Part shown: piece after piece, positions 1-6,485 of the stretch
Position numbering within the stretch: position 1 is the stretch's first letter
Layout of the letters: each line of letters begins with the position of its first letter
Assembly (NCBI GenBank): GCA_016744555.1
Contig: JADGED010000119.1
Location: forward strand, 1 to 7,164
Direction of reading: 5' to 3'
DNA length: 7,164 nucleotides
Origin: Desulfuromonadaceae bacterium
GTDB taxonomy: Bacteria; Desulfobacterota; Desulfuromonadia; Desulfuromonadales; Geopsychrobacteraceae
Made by a program: the position numbers and the translations under genes
The notes under the pieces: model-generated
Databases searched by the model: none
What the model saw: only the letters and a program-made list of their open reading frames with translations
What the model was told of the DNA's origin: nothing

Positions 1-135
1 TTTTTCATCGGTTAGTGTCGTTTGCGCGGTAAGTGTGGCGCCATTTGGATAAATAGTTACCGCGTGTGGTTTAGCTGTAGCAGTAGATACAAAAAAAGTT
101 GCAATGATCAGAGCTGATAAAAATGTATATTTCAT
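1..135 (-). CDS. Exported protein, N-terminal fragment; probable DUF4139/MuiA-type protein
   Basis: Only the first 45 codons are present; the gene runs off the left edge of the window. The start ATG (complement of 133-135) has a good ribosome binding site, AAGAGG on the minus strand (complement of 141-146), five bases away. Residues 1-21 form a Sec signal: MKYTF, a hydrophobic core, then a TATA-K cleavage site. The mature protein begins KPHAVTIYPNGATLT. That resembles the opening beta strands of the N-terminal (DUF4140) domain of DUF4139 or 'mucoidy inhibitor MuiA' proteins, which typically begin with a VTVYPDGA-like motif. Those proteins are exported and poorly characterised. The family call rests on about a dozen residues and is an inference; that it is a secreted protein gene is much safer. 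It is transcribed divergently from the M48 protease gene. Confidence 0.6.
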   Translation of the reverse strand, partial: MKYTFLSALIIATFFVSTATAKPHAVTIYPNGATLTAQTTLTDEK

Positions 136-215
136 GTTAACCTCTTTTCAAGTTTAATTGGCTATTGAGTTAATTGTAAGAATGAAACTTTAACATAAAA
201 ATAGGAGCTTAGGTT
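136..215. promoter_or_regulatory. Divergent intergenic region with both ribosome binding sites
   Basis: These 80 bases separate two divergent start codons, so they must hold the 5' signals of both genes unless either is expressed from further away. The protease side has AGGAG at 203-207, eight bases before its ATG. The other side has AAGAGG, as the complement of 141-146. A weak sigma-70-like pair for the protease is TTGAGT (165-170) with TTTAAC (189-194) at 18 bases, which is not convincing. No clear operator palindrome was seen. Confidence 0.4.
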
Positions 216-1754
216 ATGCGCATCAAATTATTAATGGTGAGTATTCTTTTGACCATTTGGTTGTCTGGCTGTGCCGTAAATCCGGTAACAGGTAAGAATG
301 AATTTGCGCTTGTGCCAGAATCTACTGAAATAAATCTTGGAACTGAACAGTATCTGCCTACCCGCCAGGTGCAGGGTGGCGATTATACAACCCACCCGCA
401 GATTGCTAGTTATGTAAAAGAGGTTGGGCAGAAATTAGCTGCGGTGAGTGACCGAAAATTGCCCTATGAGTTTAATGTTATAAATGATTCTACTCCAAAT
501 GCTTGGGCACTCCCGGGGGGGAAAATAGTGGTTAACCGTGGCCTTTTGGTCGAGCTTAAAAGTGAAGCAGAATTAGCTGCAGTGCTTGGGCATGAAATCA
601 TACACGCTGCGGCAAGGCACGGTGCCAAAGGGATGGAGCGTGGCATGTTGCTGCAGGGTGCCGTTTTAGCTGCAGGAATGGCGTCACAGAACAGTGAGTA
701 TGGTAGCCTCGTTGTCGGTGGTGCTGGGGTTGCCGCCCAGTTGGTTACTCAAAAGTATAGCCGCAATGCCGAATTAGAAGCAGATTTGTATGGCATGAAT
801 TATATGGCGAAGGCCGGTTACGACCCAGCTGCAGCAATAAGCTTGCAAGAAACATTTGTGCGATTGTCAGAAGGGCAAGATAGTAGCTGGTTGAATGGTC
901 TATTTGCTAGCCATCCCCCTTCACCTGAACGGGTTGCTGCAAATCGTGAAACTGCTGCAAAGTTAAATCGTAATGGTATCGTTGGAGAGAAACGTTATCG
1001 ACAGATGCTTGCGCCGTTGTTTGCCGATGCTGCGGCATATAGAGCTATTGATGATGGTCGCAAAGCTTTACAAGAAGGCGCACCAGAGCGGGCGTTGAGT
1101 TTTGCTAACCAAGCGTTAAAATTACAACCCAAAGAAGCGTTGGCACATTCACTGCGGGGAGATATCCGGCTGCAGCAAAAACGTTACAGCGATGCTATTA
1201 CCAATTATGATCGTGCTGTGCAGCTCAATGATGAGTATTTTCACTATTACCTGCAACGTGGTTTGGCGCGTTTAGAGTTAAAAGATACGGCAAATGGCGA
1301 AGCTGATTTACAAAAGAGTGTCATTTTACTACCGACTGCACCGGCAATGAATGTTTTGGGCAACCTTTCCCTTGATCGTGGTGATACCGTAGCAGCGAAA
1401 AAGTTTTATGCCGCTGCCGCTGGATCAGATTCGGTAGCAGGTAAAGCGGCCAATCAGTCTTTAGTCAAACTTGATTTACCTGATAATCCAAGTAAATATT
1501 TACAGTTAAAATTTGGTCTGGATAAAAGCAATTATCTCTTGGCACAAGTAAGTAATTCTACTAATCAAACAGTGGTAGATATAGCTTATACGGTACAGTT
1601 TAAGGATGTAAATGGGCAGCTTAGGCAAGTACAATTGCAAGTGCGAGATCAATTGTCAGGTGGACAGTCGCAAGTTTATTCTACTGGAATTGGTCCATTT
1701 GTAGATCTAAAAAATATAGCTGGAAAAATTGTTCAAGGAGGAATTGCTGAGTAG
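216..1754 (+). CDS. M48 family metalloprotease lipoprotein with TPR repeats (BepA/LoiP-like)
   Basis: This is a predicted zinc endopeptidase anchored in the cell envelope. Residues 1-19 are a lipoprotein signal with lipobox LSGC, Cys19 being the lipidation site. The following VNPVTGK stretch is typical of M48 lipoproteins. The catalytic helix HEIIH is at 126-130, and the third-ligand motif ELEAD is at 186-190, so the active site looks intact. SHPPSPERV at 232-240 carries the conserved downstream His (233), probably matching the regulatory His of BepA. Residues about 265-415 are helical with TPR-like repeats (for example ALAHSLRGDIRLQQKRYSDA). Residues about 425-510 are beta-rich and lie outside the usual M48-TPR plan. 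BepA (487 residues) assists or degrades outer-membrane proteins such as LptD; the same role here is inferred. Unlike BepA this protein has a lipobox. The start is supported by AGGAG at 203-207. No convincing terminator follows it. Confidence 0.93.
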   Translation: MRIKLLMVSILLTIWLSGCAVNPVTGKNEFALVPESTEINLGTEQYLPTRQVQGGDYTTHPQIASYVKEVGQKLAAVSDRKLPYEFNVINDSTPNAWALPGGKIVVNRGLLVELKSEAELAAVLGHEIIHAAARHGAKGMERGMLLQGAVLAAGMASQNSEYGSLVVGGAGVAAQLVTQKYSRNAELEADLYGMNYMAKAGYDPAAAISLQETFVRLSEGQDSSWLNGLFASHPPSPERVAANRETAAKLNRNGIVGEKRYRQMLAPLFADAAAYRAIDDGRKALQEGAPERALSFANQALKLQPKEALAHSLRGDIRLQQKRYSDAITNYDRAVQLNDEYFHYYLQRGLARLELKDTANGEADLQKSVILLPTAPAMNVLGNLSLDRGDTVAAKKFYAAAAGSDSVAGKAANQSLVKLDLPDNPSKYLQLKFGLDKSNYLLAQVSNSTNQTVVDIAYTVQFKDVNGQLRQVQLQVRDQLSGGQSQVYSTGIGPFVDLKNIAGKIVQGGIAE

Positions 1755-1890
1755 TTGCTGTAAGATGTGTAAACATAAATTATATTATTGTAATTTTTGG
1801 CTTTAGTATTATAGTTAAGGCTATTGCTACAACGGTTAGTGTTTTTGCTTGAATGAAATAATCTTTTGATATCTGTGTGGGGAGGTCAGT

Positions 1891-4122
1891 ATGAAGATTA
1901 GAGGTAAGTTCGTCATTCCTATTACAATCATGGTGGTTCTTGCTACAGTATTAGTAGTTTTTTATACTAGCCGTGTAGTACGTGATATTGTGTATGAGAA
2001 TGAGAAAGTTTTTTCAGATTATAGCGAATCCGTTTATCACAATCAGGCGGTTAAGCTGCAGGAATCATTGCAAGCAACTATTCATGGAATTAGTGACCGA
2101 GCTTTAGAGTTGGCTTCGGTTTACGCTACATATCCAGAAGTGGATACCGCCTATCGCATGGCTTTGCTGGGGAATTTAGAGGATGAAGCTGATGAAGAAA
2201 TGCAGTCAGCACGAGAGTATTTACGCAAGGTTATGGCACCAAGCATTGCCGGATATAAGAGGTCTACAGGGAAAAAAGAGTTGAAGGTTCATTTTCATAC
2301 ACCAAATGGTCGTAGTTTGACTCGCCTTTGGCGTGACGGTTGGCAGGCGAAGCGCGACGGTAAAAAGGTTGATATCTCAGATAGCCTCACCTCTTTTCGG
2401 CAAACCGTTATCGATATAAATAATCCTGTAGGCGGTCACAAGCCAATTGCAGGAATTGAAGTAGGGCGAGGTGGTTTTGCTATTCGCGGATTGGCTCCGA
2501 TCTCCTCTATGGGTGGTGACCATGTTGGATCGGTAGAAGTTCTACTCCCTTTCTCTGATGCTATCGCCGCCAATGTGACTCAAAATGGCAGTTATCAGGT
2601 TGCTACCTACATGCTTTCTGAAAAATTGCCAATTGCTACTAAATTACAAGATCCAAGCAAAAATCCAGTATTAGATGGTAAATATGTCTTTATCTCATCC
2701 TCTGATGCGTCGTTAACCAATCAGATTATTAATACCGCTATTCTCGATTCCGGTCGCCAAGAGCATCACATGGAGACCATTGGCAATCATTTTGTATCAA
2801 CTGCCCCTATTTATGACTATTCTGGCAAGAGTACCGGCGTTATGGTTGTGGTTTTTGATTTGACAAACGTTTTAGCTCAGGAAGCAAATATGTTGGAGCG
2901 TGGGGTTGCTATTATCACTTCCAATAGCTGGATCTATAGTGGCGGGGGACTGCTTGTCATCTCACTTATTGTCGGGTTCTTGTTTTATCTAACTGGGCGA
3001 CTAGTTGGCCCACTGCAACAGATTGTAGTCAGCGCTAATAAAGTTTCTCAGGGGGATTTGTCTGATGTGGTTGTTCACAGTGGGAGCGATGAAGTTGGGG
3101 AGTTGTCAACTGCAATTAATAAAATGATTGAAAGGTTAAAGGGAAGAGCGGAAATATCAGCACAAATTGCTGATGGTAATTTGCAGGTTAAGGTTGAGGT
3201 TACGTCAGAAAAGGATGTAATGGGAAATGCATTCCAAGGAATGGTTGCTAATTTAAATAATATTCTAAGTGAAGTGCAACGGGCATCAATGCAGATAGAT
3301 TCAGGTAGTATGCAGGTGTCTGATACGGCTCAAACCTTGTCTCAGGGGGCAACGCAATCGGCTGCTGCGCTAGAAGAAATTAGTAGTTCTATGGCAGAGG
3401 TTGGAAGCCAGGTTAAGCAGAGCGCGGAAAATGCTGGACAAGCAAATGACCTATCAAGTGAGGCACAGCGAGAGGCACAAACGGGTAGTGATAAAATGGC
3501 TGAGATGGTTGCCGCTATGGAAGAAATTAATATTGCTGCACAAAATATAAGTAAGATTATCAAGGTTATTGACGAAATCGCTTTTCAAACTAATTTATTG
3601 GCACTTAATGCGGCAGTTGAAGCGGCTCGTGCTGGTCAACACGGTAAAGGGTTTGCTGTTGTTGCTGAGGAAGTTCGTAATCTCGCTGCACGCAGCGCTA
3701 AAGCGGCAGAAGAGACTACCTTGTTAATAGAAGGTTCTATCGAAAAAACAGCAAAAGGGACAGATATTGCGGAGAGTACCTCTGGAGCATTGGAAGGTGT
3801 CGTTGTGACTATCAATAAGGTCGCTAACTTGATTGCTGAAATATCCGCAGCTAGTACTGAACAGTCGCAGGGGATTTCTCAGATTAATCAGGGCCTTGGA
3901 CAGATTGACCAAACCGTACAGCAGAACACCGCTACTGCGGAAGAATCTGCCGCAGCAGCCGAGGAACTATCGAGTCAGTCAGAACATTTACGTCATATGA
4001 TAAGTCGCTTTAATTTAGCAGAGAATCCGCAAGGAACGGTTGCTGCGCTGCCGGCAAGCCCGGAACGATTGGATCAAAACCAACCTCAAGCTACTAGTAA
4101 TGGTTGGGACGAAATGTCTTAG
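1891..4122 (+). CDS. Methyl-accepting chemotaxis protein with periplasmic double-Cache sensor
   Basis: This transmembrane chemoreceptor should signal through CheW and CheA. TM1 is about residues 7-25. The periplasmic sensor spans about 30-340 and carries HFHTPNGRSLTRLWR (134-148) and GIEVGRGGFAIRGLAPI (188-204), a pattern I associate with double-Cache domains of the dCache_3 type. TM2 is about 349-368, followed by a HAMP domain (about 369-421). A second HAMP-like unit (about 422-465) contains a DGNL...SEKDVMGNAF pattern. The cytoplasmic coiled coil runs to about 708. Its conserved hairpin tip lies at 562-599 (EIAFQTNLLALNAAVEAARA followed by GKGFAVVAEEVRNLA). Probable methylation-type Glu/Gln pairs occur at ALEEISSS and AEESAAAAEEL. 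The C-terminus ends NGWDEMS with no CheR-tethering pentapeptide of the NWETF kind. The ligand cannot be predicted. The ribosome binding site GGGGAGGT (1879-1886) fixes the start, and a strong terminator follows. No che genes are nearby, so it is an orphan receptor here. Confidence 0.96.
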   Translation: MKIRGKFVIPITIMVVLATVLVVFYTSRVVRDIVYENEKVFSDYSESVYHNQAVKLQESLQATIHGISDRALELASVYATYPEVDTAYRMALLGNLEDEADEEMQSAREYLRKVMAPSIAGYKRSTGKKELKVHFHTPNGRSLTRLWRDGWQAKRDGKKVDISDSLTSFRQTVIDINNPVGGHKPIAGIEVGRGGFAIRGLAPISSMGGDHVGSVEVLLPFSDAIAANVTQNGSYQVATYMLSEKLPIATKLQDPSKNPVLDGKYVFISSSDASLTNQIINTAILDSGRQEHHMETIGNHFVSTAPIYDYSGKSTGVMVVVFDLTNVLAQEANMLERGVAIITSNSWIYSGGGLLVISLIVGFLFYLTGRLVGPLQQIVVSANKVSQGDLSDVVVHSGSDEVGELSTAINKMIERLKGRAEISAQIADGNLQVKVEVTSEKDVMGNAFQGMVANLNNILSEVQRASMQIDSGSMQVSDTAQTLSQGATQSAAALEEISSSMAEVGSQVKQSAENAGQANDLSSEAQREAQTGSDKMAEMVAAMEEINIAAQNISKIIKVIDEIAFQTNLLALNAAVEAARAGQHGKGFAVVAEEVRNLAARSAKAAEETTLLIEGSIEKTAKGTDIAESTSGALEGVVVTINKVANLIAEISAASTEQSQGISQINQGLGQIDQTVQQNTATAEESAAAAEELSSQSEHLRHMISRFNLAENPQGTVAALPASPERLDQNQPQATSNGWDEMS

Positions 4123-4170
4123 TTCTGTACATAATACATGCAGTTGTAATTGCAAATATTGTAGTTTACA

Positions 4171-4207
4171 AAGCCCCTTTTACCGTTTTGGTATGAGGGG
4201 CTTTTTT
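4171..4207 (+). terminator. Rho-independent terminator of the chemoreceptor gene
   Basis: A 14-position stem is formed by AAGCCCCTTTTACC (4171-4184) and GGTATGAGGGGCTT (4190-4203). It has one G-T wobble and one T-T mismatch, and a five-base loop GTTTT. A run of six T (4202-4207) follows. It lies 49 bases after the chemoreceptor stop codon, so it should end that transcript and isolate it from the radical SAM gene. Confidence 0.9.
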
Positions 4208-4243
4208 AACAAATTGACTGTCTCTACTTAAACCTTTCATTTG

Positions 4244-4271
4244 TTGTTATTGCCATTATCGTTGCTATACT
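4244..4271 (+). promoter_or_regulatory. Candidate sigma-70 promoter for the radical SAM gene
   Basis: TATACT at 4266-4271 is one base from the consensus -10 box and is preceded by TG-C (4263-4265), an extended -10 element. TTGTTA at 4244-4249 can serve as the -35 box at a 16-base spacing. It lies just after the terminator and about 100 bases before the next start codon, where a new promoter is needed. The assignment is by motif only. Confidence 0.45.
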
Positions 4272-4371
4272 TTTTGTACTATGTAAGGTGACTTTTGCGT
4301 TTTAAAAATGAACCATTGTTTCATCAGTGGCTTAGTGGATAAATCTTTAGCAGCGTAGGAAAAGGATTGAA

Positions 4372-5415
4372 ATGCAAGAAGCTTTGCTCTATCAAAAACT
4401 GGTTGGAAATAAAGTTCAGTGTCAACTCTGTGCCCATCGGTGTATTATTGGCAGCGGTAAAAAGGGTTTATGTCAGGTGCGGGAAAATCGCAATGGCACG
4501 CTGTTTACTCTGGTTTATGGGCGGACAATCAGTGAAAATGTTGATCCGATTGAAAAAAAGCCGCTGCACCATTTCTATCCCGGTAGTAGTTCTTTTTCTG
4601 TTGCTACACCGGGCTGCAATTTTTGTTGTGACTGGTGTCAAAATTGGGAAATTTCGCAAATGCCGCGCGAGCAACACTTAATTGCTGGTCACCAGTTAAC
4701 CCCCGCTGATATCGTTGCCGCCGCTCAAGCAACCGGTTGCCGTTCTATCGCCTATACATACACCGAACCGACCATCTTCTTTGAGTACAGTTATGCCACG
4801 GCACAACTGGCACGGGAAGCTGGAATTGCCAACGTCTATGTCAGTAATGGTTATATGTCGGCAGAAATGCTGGCGCTGTTTCACCCTTGGCTCGATGCGG
4901 TTAATATAGATTTAAAGGCGTTTCGGGATGAAACCTACCGCCAACACGCTGGAGCTAGATTACAACCGGTGCTCGATAGTCTGAAGTTGCTGCATAAATA
5001 TGGCATCTGGATTGAGTTGACGACACTGGTGATCCCTGGTGTTAACGATGACCCAGACGAACTGCAGGCAATTGCCGAATTTATTGCGGTAGAATTAGGA
5101 GCAGAAACTCCGTGGCATATCAGTCGCTTTTTCCCGTTGTATAAAATGAAACAGGGCCAAGTGACACCACCGGAAACGTTACAGTTTGCGGTGGATATCG
5201 GCAATAAAGCGGGATTGAAGCATATTTACACTGGCAATTTGCGCGAAGAAACCGATACCAACTGTGCTAGTTGTGGTAGCTTGTTGATTCGACGTGGGCA
5301 CGTTGACATAAGCAATCAGGTCGATAGTGATGGTTGTTGTCCTAATTGTGGCGGTCGGGTCGCCGGAGTAGGAATGGCTGGTACTAGTAATAACAGGAAT
5401 AACAATAAAGTATAA
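4372..5415 (+). CDS. amrS: AmmeMemoRadiSam system radical SAM enzyme
   Basis: This is a 347-residue cytoplasmic radical S-adenosylmethionine enzyme. The cluster-binding motif is CNFCCDWC, read as CX3CX2C with Cys82, Cys86 and Cys89. The N-terminus carries the family's extra cysteines (Cys17, Cys20, Cys24, Cys34) in a CQLCAHRC...GLCQVREN pattern. GRTISENVDPIEKKPLHHFYPG and YTYTEPTIFFEY (129-140) are family signatures. The C-terminus has a zinc-ribbon-like pair, CASC (298-301) and CPNC (323-326), followed by a variable Asn-rich tail. All expected parts are present at normal length. These proteins are often annotated as pyruvate formate-lyase activating enzymes, but the extra cysteines and long core fit AmrS better. 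The reaction is not established to my knowledge; the family is named for co-occurrence with AMMECR1 and MEMO proteins, neither of which is in the window. The start is supported by AAGGA at 4362-4366. trmO follows after 181 bases. Confidence 0.92.
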   Translation: MQEALLYQKLVGNKVQCQLCAHRCIIGSGKKGLCQVRENRNGTLFTLVYGRTISENVDPIEKKPLHHFYPGSSSFSVATPGCNFCCDWCQNWEISQMPREQHLIAGHQLTPADIVAAAQATGCRSIAYTYTEPTIFFEYSYATAQLAREAGIANVYVSNGYMSAEMLALFHPWLDAVNIDLKAFRDETYRQHAGARLQPVLDSLKLLHKYGIWIELTTLVIPGVNDDPDELQAIAEFIAVELGAETPWHISRFFPLYKMKQGQVTPPETLQFAVDIGNKAGLKHIYTGNLREETDTNCASCGSLLIRRGHVDISNQVDSDGCCPNCGGRVAGVGMAGTSNNRNNNKV

Positions 5416-5596
5416 AAATATGCAATTATGGCTGTGATTACAGCGTACTTGTGGCAATTGGATCGGTTGCGATATTGCGTCAATTTACGCTAATCAGTCC
5501 ACAAGGTAGTGGGCTCAGCTTGCAGCGTTGCCGAATGTGTTCAAATTTTCTTAGAGCTAAATTAAAATTAACAATAAAAGAACTGTCTATCTAATT

Positions 5597-6124
5597 ATGA
5601 CCAACGACCAAAATTACAATTTCCAACCAATCGGCACACTTCACTCTCCATATGCGAACCGTATCGATGCGCCGCACCAGAGTACTGTGACAGCGGGGAC
5701 GGAGACGGGGGAGTCGGCTGTGGCTACTTTGGAACTGGCTGACTGGCTTGATGAGCGTGTGCTGCAGGACCTTGAGGGTTTCGAGCGCATCTGGTTGATC
5801 TATGTTTTTAATCGCAACGATGGCTGGCGCAGCACGGTAAAACCGCCACGCGGTGGTCCGAAACGTGGTGTGTTAGCGACCCGTTCCCCGCATCGCCCTA
5901 ACATGATTGGTCTATCTGCGGTAAAGTTAGAAAAGATCGAAGGGAGGAAGCTGTACCTACTTGGTGTCGATTTGCTCGAAGGTACACCTATTCTAGATAT
6001 TAAACCCTATGTCCCGTATGCAGATGCCTTCCCCGATTCCGCCGCTGGCTGGATTGATACACATGATCTGATTCAAGGCCGCTGCTCAGCACCAGGCCCT
6101 CGTAAACCTAGGTCGAATAATTGA
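5597..6124 (+). CDS. trmO: TrmO/TsaA-type tRNA (N6-threonylcarbamoyladenosine-37) N6-methyltransferase, single-domain form
   Basis: TrmO uses SAM to methylate t6A37 of threonine tRNAs, giving m6t6A. The 175-residue protein opens with the family strand FQPIGTLHSPY (9-19). It contains FERIWLIYVFNRNDGW (62-77), the signature ATRSPHRPNMIGLSAVKL (94-111) and the motif GTPILDIKPYVPYADA (129-144). E. coli TrmO is 235 residues with an additional C-terminal domain; this protein ends soon after the core, like the short archaeal and bacterial members. The signature reads RPNM where RPNP is usual. The start is the only ATG before the conserved core, and an in-frame TAA lies at 5558-5560. The ribosome binding site is poor: only AAAAGAA at 5576-5582, 14 bases away, so initiation may be weak. 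The 181-base gap after the radical SAM gene has no terminator, which leaves co-transcription possible. Family membership is secure; substrate is by homology. Confidence 0.9.
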   Translation: MTNDQNYNFQPIGTLHSPYANRIDAPHQSTVTAGTETGESAVATLELADWLDERVLQDLEGFERIWLIYVFNRNDGWRSTVKPPRGGPKRGVLATRSPHRPNMIGLSAVKLEKIEGRKLYLLGVDLLEGTPILDIKPYVPYADAFPDSAAGWIDTHDLIQGRCSAPGPRKPRSNN

Positions 6125-6221
6125 TTAACGGTCCACTGTCGGTAATTGTGACGCTGTCGTATTGGTTCTAATAATTTAGAGGCGGCGGAAAAGTTGTTGT
6201 CGGTGCTAAATTGTCTCTACT

Positions 6222-6230
6222 TGCTATAAG
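6222..6230 (+). promoter_or_regulatory. Candidate extended -10 promoter element
   Basis: TGCTATAAG matches the extended -10 form TGnTATAAT with one change at the last base. No good -35 box sits at 16-18 bases upstream; the nearest TTG motifs (6194-6202) are too far. It would start transcription near 6237. The same TTGCTATA octamer occurs at 4262-4269 in the promoter candidate of the radical SAM gene. Motif-only call. Confidence 0.25.
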
Positions 6231-6288
6231 AATTTTTTATTGATTTACATTCTTGGCTAGGTTGTTTAGTATTCCCTGCGTTTTAAAA

Positions 6289-6294
6289 TATAAT
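6289..6294 (+). promoter_or_regulatory. Perfect TATAAT -10 box upstream of a G run
   Basis: TATAAT at 6289-6294 would place the transcription start around 6301, inside the run of eight G. The -35 side is weak: TTTAGT at 6265-6270 with an 18-base spacer matches the consensus at only three positions. In AT-rich DNA such a box can arise by chance, but its distance to the downstream hairpin-T7 structure makes a short transcript conceivable. Confidence 0.3.
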
Positions 6295-6300
6295 TCTTGG

Positions 6301-6383
6301 GGGGGGATAATGTTTATTTTGAAGAGAAGTTCAACGAGTTAATGACCGTCTGGGTCGGTGGATACCGATCAGGCGGTTTTTTT
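6301..6383 (+). ncRNA. Possible short RNA or leader ending at an intrinsic terminator
   Basis: If the TATAAT at 6289-6294 is used, the transcript would begin in the G run and end at the T7 tract, giving about 80 nucleotides. It would contain a first hairpin, TTGAA (6319-6323) with TTCAA (6330-6334) around a GAGAAG loop, then a linker, then the terminator stem. It could be a small RNA, an attenuator leader for the exported protein gene, or nothing. I compared it by eye with fluoride, preQ1 and c-di-GMP riboswitches and found no match. The boundaries are inferred. Confidence 0.22.
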
Positions 6384-6485
6384 GTTTTATACGGTATTGG
6401 TTTGTTGTGGATAAATTCTAATAAATCGAAAGTAGTGGTTGCATTATCAATATTACTTATTATAATTGCCCTTGTCGTTGATTAG
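6342..6485 (+). CDS. Small hydrophobic ORF, possible two-helix membrane peptide
   Basis: From ATG 6342 the frame encodes 47 residues beginning MTVWVGGYRSGG. Two hydrophobic stretches follow, FFVLYGIGLLWI and VVVALSILLIIIALVV, joined by the basic turn NSNKSK. That is the layout of a small inner-membrane hairpin peptide. A longer version could begin at TTG 6297 (62 residues, adding MGGDNVYFEEKFNEL), but it lacks a ribosome binding site. ATG 6342 overlaps the stop of a ten-codon frame (6310-6342) through TAATG, which could couple translation. Against a gene: a strong terminator-like hairpin lies inside the frame, there is no Shine-Dalgarno of its own, and I recognise no family. The hydrophobic bias could be accidental in T-rich sequence. 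Confidence 0.3.
   Translation: MTVWVGGYRSGGFFVLYGIGLLWINSNKSKVVVALSILLIIIALVVD
6345..6383 (+). terminator. Strong terminator-like stem-loop with T7 tract
   Basis: ACCGTCTGGGTCGGT (6345-6359) pairs with ACCGATCAGGCGGT (6364-6377) as 14 pairs, including two G-T wobbles and one bulged G. The loop is GGAT and a run of seven T spans 6377-6383. By structure it is as good as the terminator after the chemoreceptor. It lies 220 bases after trmO and 158 bases before the next gene start. It may therefore end the trmO transcript, end a short RNA, or act as an attenuator. It overlaps the start of the small ORF, and both are unlikely to be fully functional as drawn. Confidence 0.75.

Noticed and set aside
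1755..1890. Flagellar sigma-28 or sigma-54 promoter before the chemoreceptor gene
   Set aside because: Neither the TAAA/GCCGATAA pair nor the TGGCAC/TTGCT pair could be found with correct spacing in the 136-base gap.
4159..4171. Inverted repeat TTGTA-GTT-TACAA just before the chemoreceptor terminator, as an operator
   Set aside because: It is short, AT-rich and lies downstream of a gene next to the terminator stem, where chance repeats are expected.
4040..4231. Short plus-strand frame overlapping the end of the chemoreceptor gene
   Set aside because: It lies in another frame of the chemoreceptor C-terminus and reads through the terminator; its Cys-rich content is low complexity and there is no ribosome binding site.
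4372..5415. Pyruvate formate-lyase activating enzyme (a frequent label for this type of radical SAM protein)
   Set aside because: The N-terminal cysteine block, the YTYTEPTIFFEY motif, the C-terminal CxxC pair and the 347-residue length match AmrS-type proteins; no pyruvate formate-lyase gene is nearby.
5431..5444. Small hairpin GCTGT-GATT-ACAGC after the radical SAM gene, as a terminator
   Set aside because: The stem is only five pairs and no T tract follows, so it does not qualify as an intrinsic terminator.
4935..5457. Minus-strand open frames opposite the radical SAM gene
   Set aside because: They lie antisense to a strongly supported gene, lack domain features and have no credible start signals.
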